A stretch of DNA of 64,000 bases from Physcomitrium patens (taxonomy: Eukaryota > Streptophyta > Bryopsida > Funariales > Funariaceae), in contig NC_037270.1 in NCBI RefSeq assembly GCF_000002425.4, positions 4,489,915-4,553,914 on the forward strand, read 5' to 3'. The position numbers were made by a program, and so were the translations under genes. Within the stretch, counting starts at the first letter, position 1. Each line of letters begins with the position of its first letter. The notes below the pieces were generated by a model. That model had not been told where the DNA came from. It searched no databases and was given only the letters and a program-made list of their open reading frames with translations. Positions 58,869-64,000 of this stretch are shown here, piece after piece.

Positions 58869-59767
58869 TGTCGTGTTGTAACACGAGTATACAGTGAAAA
58901 TAAAAAGAAAGGGGAATTTTATTAATATTCAGTTACCTCGAATATTGGGAGCATCGACCAACTCCAGTACAAATACTGAGTGGTCAGGTTCAGTGACTCC
59001 GTTACAGTCAGCCGGGGCATACTGGAATGCTCCGTTCGATTCCAATAACGGGAGTCAGCAGGAAGAGAAGGACCAATTCACACGACGGGTTCGAGGAGCC
59101 AATTGGATCCAATTTCGATAATCCAATCCGGGTCCTCTTACCCAATATGAGACCTGTATTGGTGGGGCAACCCAATGCAGTCTAGTTACGGGAAATCCAG
59201 GTCTTACTACGGGTCTTGGCCAATCTGACGCGAGGACCAATTTGACCCAATTACGGGAACATCCAGATTACTACGGGCATCTTTACCAATATAGGACCTG
59301 AATTGGTCGGGCGACTCAATGTGGTCCCGATTACGGGGTTCGATTCTGTTTCAGGCTGTCCTGTTCTCTGTGCCGTCTCAGGGAATGTTGTTTTCGGTAA
59401 ATGGATTCTTAAAGGCAAAAACGGAGGAGAAAGCTTGACGGCGAGAGCCAATTTCGGATCCAAGCTTGAGGTGGGAGCCAATTCCGGATCTAAGATGGAA
59501 GATTGAAGAAATTCAGAGGATAAGGTTAGGTGGGATATAGTTTTGGGGGTGGTTTTTTTTTTGAGGGGGAATCGAGGGGAGCGAGTTTTCAAGCTTTTGC
59601 AAGGTTACTAGTTCGGTTTTCATTGGAGGTTTTTTTGAAGATCAAGGGAATTAGAGAGAAGAGCTTCATGCTTCGGGTCGGGGAAGGAAAGACATAGAAT
59701 TTGGATTTTTCTTCTTCGTAGAGTTTTGGGGAAGACTGAGGCAATCGCTGCTGAAGTCAGTGTTGTA
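58869..59767 (+). repeat. Probable 5' LTR and leader of gypsy family C
   Basis: No coding sequence. The end of the LTR cannot be fixed without the 3' copy; GTGTTGTAA before TGGTGAATCGGG at 59768 is one candidate for an LTR end followed by a primer-binding site. Two diverged copies of a 120-140 bp unit lie at about 59095-59235 and 59236-59340; both have CCAAT boxes, an ACCAATATrrGACCTG core and a GATTACGGG-type end. Confidence 0.5.
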
Positions 59768-59861
59768 ATGGTGAATCGGGATTTTTAAATGAAGTGGGTT
59801 TGAATACTCTTGACTGTTTTGTAAAATCGAGTTACGTTTGTTTCAAGCTTTCTCATTGTCA

Positions 59862-61114
59862 ATGCAGCAACAACAAAGCAATGATCGAAAGGAAGCTTTG
59901 GCAACCAAAGCATTGCAAGCAGTGGTCAATAAAATTGATCAATTTGATGGGAGGAATATTTCAAGGTATTTAAGATGTTATGTTCGTGAAATGGAATTAA
60001 ATCGGGTTTCTGAGAAGAAAATGGTTGCACTATTTGGACTTGCCACGATACCGGAGATAAGGGACCACATTACATCGATTATGGATCGTTGTGGGAATTC
60101 ATGGGAGGATTTTTCACATGCATTGAAAGACGAATATTTCTTGGAAGATGCTGATCGCGTTACTAAGAAGCTATTTCTGGGATGGATTGAACGGCCCAAT
60201 AAGAATTTGCAAGCAACAGAGCTACTAAGGGAATCTGAGAGGCAGTACTCTCAATTATCGAAGGTAGAAAAATTGACATTGGAGCCGAACAGAGTTGATC
60301 TATTTCTTCAAGCTGCTGATGGAGAATTGCAAGAGAAATTAGAACCCCTTCTTGAAGACAAGAAGAAGATGAAGGATTGACAACGATGTGGAAGAACGTT
60401 GAAGATGCGGTGGGGTTGCTTACAAAAGAAGAAAGGAGGAAGGATAGGAGCAATATTCTGAAAACAGTACAAGCACCCAAAGCTCCAGTACGTACAACAC
60501 CACCGACAATGCCTACAGTTCAACCTTCGACATCCTTGTCAAAGAAAGCAGATATGGGTATGGAAGAAATTATACGAGGAATGCGAGATCTTCAAATCAA
60601 ATTGGCAAGACTTGAAGAGAATACTTCTATAAACAATTCGAAGAATGTTTCAAAACAAGGATATGTACAAAGATGCATTTGGTGTGATGATGCTTCACAC
60701 ACTAGAAAAGATTGCAATGAATTTAATAATATGATACGGCAGGGAATTATTTGCTGGAAAGATGTGAAGATAGCATTGAAAGATAGGGAGGATCTTCTTC
60801 AAACCAATTTTGGCAAGGAAGGAATGAGAGCATTGGTTCAAGATTACTTAAAAGAGCATGAAACAGTAGTACGAGAAAGTGCAAGTTATGGTGCTAGAGT
60901 AGATGATGAAATTGGTGGAAGTACGGAAACTAGTGAGTTTTGGGCTTCTGCCGTTTCTACAATGCAAGAAGGGAAATTACCTCGAGAAGCGTTATTGAGA
61001 ACTGCAGCTACAATACGAAGAAGAACAGGTTGGGAGGATCCTGTTGAGTCTCTTTCAGTTCATGCATATATTGCTAAGAGCCAACATGAAGCTTTGATGG
61101 AAGAAAAAAGATGA
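59862..61114 (+). pseudogene. Gag of gypsy family C, frameshifted
   Basis: The first frame opens at ATG 59862 (MQQQQSNDRKEALATK) and ends at 60380 after EDKKKMKD. The protein continues one frame back from 60377 (LTTMWKNVEDAVGLL) to a TGA at 61112; a -1 change, either a lost base or a recoding site, joins them. A zinc knuckle at about 60669-60715 reads CIWCDDASHTRKDC (CX2CX4HX4C, intact). The N-terminal capsid-like region is rich in helices (VNKIDQFDGRNISRYLRCYV). Confidence 0.8.
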
Positions 61115-62107
61115 GGAAATTTTGATGATACTAGAGAAGGAAATTCTTTTAAGAGGCAAACTCCAGGAGACAAGGCTCGGGAGGCAGCTTCACAAGAATT
61201 GCCTGTAAAGGATACCTCAGCATCATTGGGAGAAAAAACAACGGAGACAAAAGATAAGGGCAAATCAATTGCTTATAAGCTACTTTCTGACATTGAAGCG
61301 GCAACAAATTTGAAAGGGGTGTTAGAAGAACGTATATTAAATGCTAAGGTGGAATTCACATTGAAAGAAGTCTTGGAAATTGCAAAGAAGGAGTTTCATG
61401 ATGTTATCATTGACAGCATTAAGCAAAAGAGGCAATTAATGAGCGAAACTGGAATGAGTCATGCTATTGATGCAAGAATATGTAGAGATGAAGAAGAGGT
61501 TGATATTGGTTACAAGCAACCAACAAATGAAAAGAATGGGTATAATCAGCGAGTACGTTTCGAAGATTCTAGTGACAAGGGAATGGAAACTTTGAGCCAT
61601 TATACTCGAAAGCATTGGGCAAGGGCAACTACTGAGGTATTGGTGAAGGTAGGAGATATAGAAGAACCAATAGTTGCTTTGGTGGACCATGGTTCTGAAA
61701 TAAATCTCATGTCTAAAGATCTTTATAAGAAGCAAAAATGGCCAATTGATATGGAACATGGATGGGCAATACGAGCAGCTAATAACACACGAGGCGAATT
61801 ATATGGAGCTTGTCCAGATGTCAAAATTCGGATTGGGGATGTTGCGACGGAGCAACATTTCTTCGTTCAAGATACAACGTCTTATCCGTTGATTTTAGGA
61901 CAACCTTATATCACGGCAACACGGATGGAAACAAAGGTACTTGACGATGGTTCTGCTTATGCAAGGGTACGGAGCGAAGATGGGAGGAAAGCTGTACAAT
62001 TTCTAATAGTACTTCGTAACCATGAACTGAATCGAGATAGGTTGAGGGAGAAACCATTGCCAAAGATTGTTGAAGGATTTAAGGATTTTGGGGAGGTACC
62101 ACTGTAA
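61115..62107 (+). pseudogene. C-terminal gag and aspartic protease of gypsy family C
   Basis: Same frame as the second gag part, after the TGA at 61112. The retropepsin begins near 61640: EVLVKVGDIEEPIVALVDHG is followed by SEINLMSKDLY; later LILGQPYITA (about 61890) is the conserved hydrophobic-Gly stretch. The active-site triplet is Asp-His-Gly where retropepsins usually have Asp-Thr/Ser-Gly; from memory related bryophyte elements may also carry His here, which is not checked. Ends at TAA 62105-62107. Confidence 0.8.
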
Positions 62108-62201
62108 AGCAAGATTATGGAGGTACAAAAGAGGAGGTACTCTCGTGAGATGAAGGTGCCTTTGATGCGAGTTTTATTGGTAATTGGAGAATGGAAATAT
62201 T

Positions 62202-64000
62202 ATGTATAAGAAAGTTGATGATTTTAAAAGAAAAGAAAGAAAAAGATTATATGATATTGAAGGACAGTTACGCAAGATAGGTACATTGCAAGATGATGAG
62301 AGGATTTTGGGTGTTTATGAAGAAAATGGGCTGGAAGATTCATTGGAATTGATTACATCTATTGGGTTAGGGGATAATGATAAGATTGTTGAGATTCATT
62401 CGAGAGAGGTTTATACCATGCTTGAATCTTTTCAAGCACCAGAAGTCACAGTAGAGACGAGATATAAAACGGCAGATAAGAAGGTAAAGCCTGTTGTCGG
62501 ACCATTACCAGAGGATTCTAAAGAACAAATGGGAGAAGCATCAAAAGAAGCAAGTTTAAGAGATCCAATGAGTATTGGACATCAGTTTACTGAAGAGACT
62601 TTTGAAGAATTGAAGATTGGTTCTGATGGTTCTTTATTGCCGGAGGAAATTACTTGCTTCAAAAAGATGTTGGCTAAACAAGGTAGATCGTTTGCCTTCG
62701 AATCTCATGAAATTGGGTGTGTGGATCCAAATATTATAACACCTATGGTTATCTTCACTGTACCGCATGTACCTTGGAATCTAAGACCGATTCAAGTACC
62801 GAGGACACATTTACCTAAATTGGTCGAACTATTGAAAGAAAAGATAAAGATGAAAATATTAGAACCTTCATTTGCGCCATATTCTAGTCGATGGTTTACG
62901 GTACCTAAGAAGAATGGGTCACTACGGTTTATTCAAGATATGCAGCCGGTGAATGCTTTAACTGTCAGGAATGCAGGAATTGGACCTATTGTGGATGAAT
63001 TTGCTGAGGCGTTTGCTGGAAGGGCGATCTATTCAATGGGTGATTTGTATTCAGGTTATGATCAATTTCAACTTGCCGAAGGAAGTAGAGATATGACAAC
63101 GATGAGGACACCGCTTGGATTGGTTAGAATGTGCACTCTTCCTCAAGGCGCGACCAACTTAGTTGCGCATATGATGAATGGGATGAATAAGGTATTGAGA
63201 GATTTTATCCCGGAAAAGACTATGCCTTTTCTGGATGATGTTCCTATAAAAGGGTGCAGAGAAGGAGACAAGGATGAAACTTTAGATACGAGGGGGTGTC
63301 GCAGATATGTTGTTGATCATATACAAGATTGTGAAAAGATTTTAACTCGGCTTGGAGAAGTTCATCTTACATTATCGGGTATGAAGTCCATATTTGGAGT
63401 GCAAGAGGCTGTAATTGTTGGACATTTATGCGGATCTTACGGAAGAAAACCAGATCCGACTAAAGTTGATGCAATTGGAAGGATGAAAGAGGATTGTGGT
63501 TCTTTAACAGAGGTTCGCAGGTTTTTGGGTGCATGTGTATTTTATCGAATCTGGATCCCTCATTATGCTCACATAGCGGATCCATTATATGAACTGTTAC
63601 GCAAGGATTACCGATTTGAATGGAAAGAAAGGCATATTCAGGCAATGCAAAGATTGAAGAAATTATTGATGTTACCTCCAATATTGAGGAAGGTTGATTA
63701 TAAGTGCAATAGACCAGTGATTCTTACTGTAGACGCTAGTCCAATTGCCGTTGGATGGGTGGTGGGTCAAGATGATTCGAATGGGAGTAGATTTGCAGTT
63801 CGATTTGGGGCTAAAGTTTTAAGTATTCGTCAGCGTGCATATTCGCAAGTCAAAAGAGAACTTTGGGGAGTCGTTTCGGCTATGAAAGCTGAAAAGGACT
63901 ATTTGATTGGGGCAGTAGTAGTAATTGAAACAGATTGCTTGCCATTGCTTGGAATGATTATTAACTGTTCAACGCCAGATATTGCAATGTTGAGATGGAT
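62202..64000 (+). pseudogene. Pol of gypsy family C: reverse transcriptase and RNase H start (open to window edge)
   Basis: Frame open from ATG 62202 (in-frame stop upstream at 62181) to the end, about 600 codons, but separated from the protease by a stop and a frame change. Reverse transcriptase: WFTVPKKNGSLRFIQDMQPV near 62890, YSMGDLYSGYDQFQLAEGSR near 63033, LPQGATNLVAHMM near 63140, and the catalytic FLDDV near 63228. The RNase H begins with TVDASPIAVGW near 63726. Integrase would lie beyond the window. This 1.8-kb stretch has no stop, so the RT itself could still be functional if expressed. Confidence 0.85.

Larger units (their letters stand above)
58869..64000 (+). mobile_element. GC-richer gypsy element of a second lineage (family C), runs off the window
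   Basis: Starts at the abrupt end of family A homology with TGTCGTGTTGTAACACG, which contains an inverted repeat (CGTGTT/AACACG). The first ~900 bp are non-coding LTR/leader sequence; then gag, protease and pol follow on the plus strand. The protein belongs to a Ty3/gypsy lineage quite unlike family A: long gag with one zinc knuckle, retropepsin with a DHG active-site triplet, and an RT with FLDD. The composition is clearly less AT-rich than the surrounding elements, in line with a more recent insertion, but gag-pro-pol still has two stops and two frame changes. The 3' LTR and target duplication lie outside. Confidence 0.85.

Overview
The window is a stretch of plant nuclear DNA, most probably from a moss. 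Three things point there: leucine-rich repeats of the LPNELxNLTSL type joined to NB-ARC and protein-kinase pieces (the kinase-NBS-LRR or PNL class known from Physcomitrella-like mosses); spliced plant genes (an arginine carrier like Arabidopsis BAC2, and an alpha/beta hydrolase like Arabidopsis At1g73920/At1g18460); and very AT-rich chromodomain gypsy elements. A funariid moss fits, but the species cannot be fixed from the sequence alone.

The DNA alternates sharply between two compartments. Moderate-GC gene islands lie at about 8560-20215, 28560-30960 and 43150-53990. They hold (1) an unnamed gene with a doubled W-rich domain and AT-hook-like motifs (CDS 10382-11679), (2) a BAC2-type mitochondrial basic amino acid carrier in three exons (17934-19424), (3) a small secreted cysteine-rich protein on the minus strand (46725-45824), and (4) a ten-exon alpha/beta-hydrolase on the minus strand (53172-48238). 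Both longer gene models have consistent intron phases and a length divisible by three.

The rest is extremely AT-rich and built of nested, decayed mobile elements. 1-2745 holds two copies of one chromodomain gypsy family, one inserted in the other, followed by a ruined Helitron Rep/helicase (2746-5240) and an AT-rich repeat complex (5430-7180). 22129-27199 is a complete but dead copia element (target duplication AATAT) that carries a solo gypsy LTR (target duplication CTTTT). 31240-41810 is a decayed kinase-NBS-LRR resistance-type gene cut in two within the NB-ARC domain by a gypsy element (33277-39616, target duplication CTATA). 54737 to the end is a three-level nest: a plus-strand gypsy, entered by a minus-strand gypsy, entered by a GC-richer gypsy of another lineage that runs off the window.

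Many nonsense codons in the AT-rich compartment fit C-to-T or G-to-A change (CGA to TGA in the kinase HRD motif and in the NB-ARC TxRD motif; TGG to TAG in a chromodomain). This suggests long decay of methylated cytosines. The likely living genes are the four in the islands; the resistance gene and every transposon pol frame visible here are broken.
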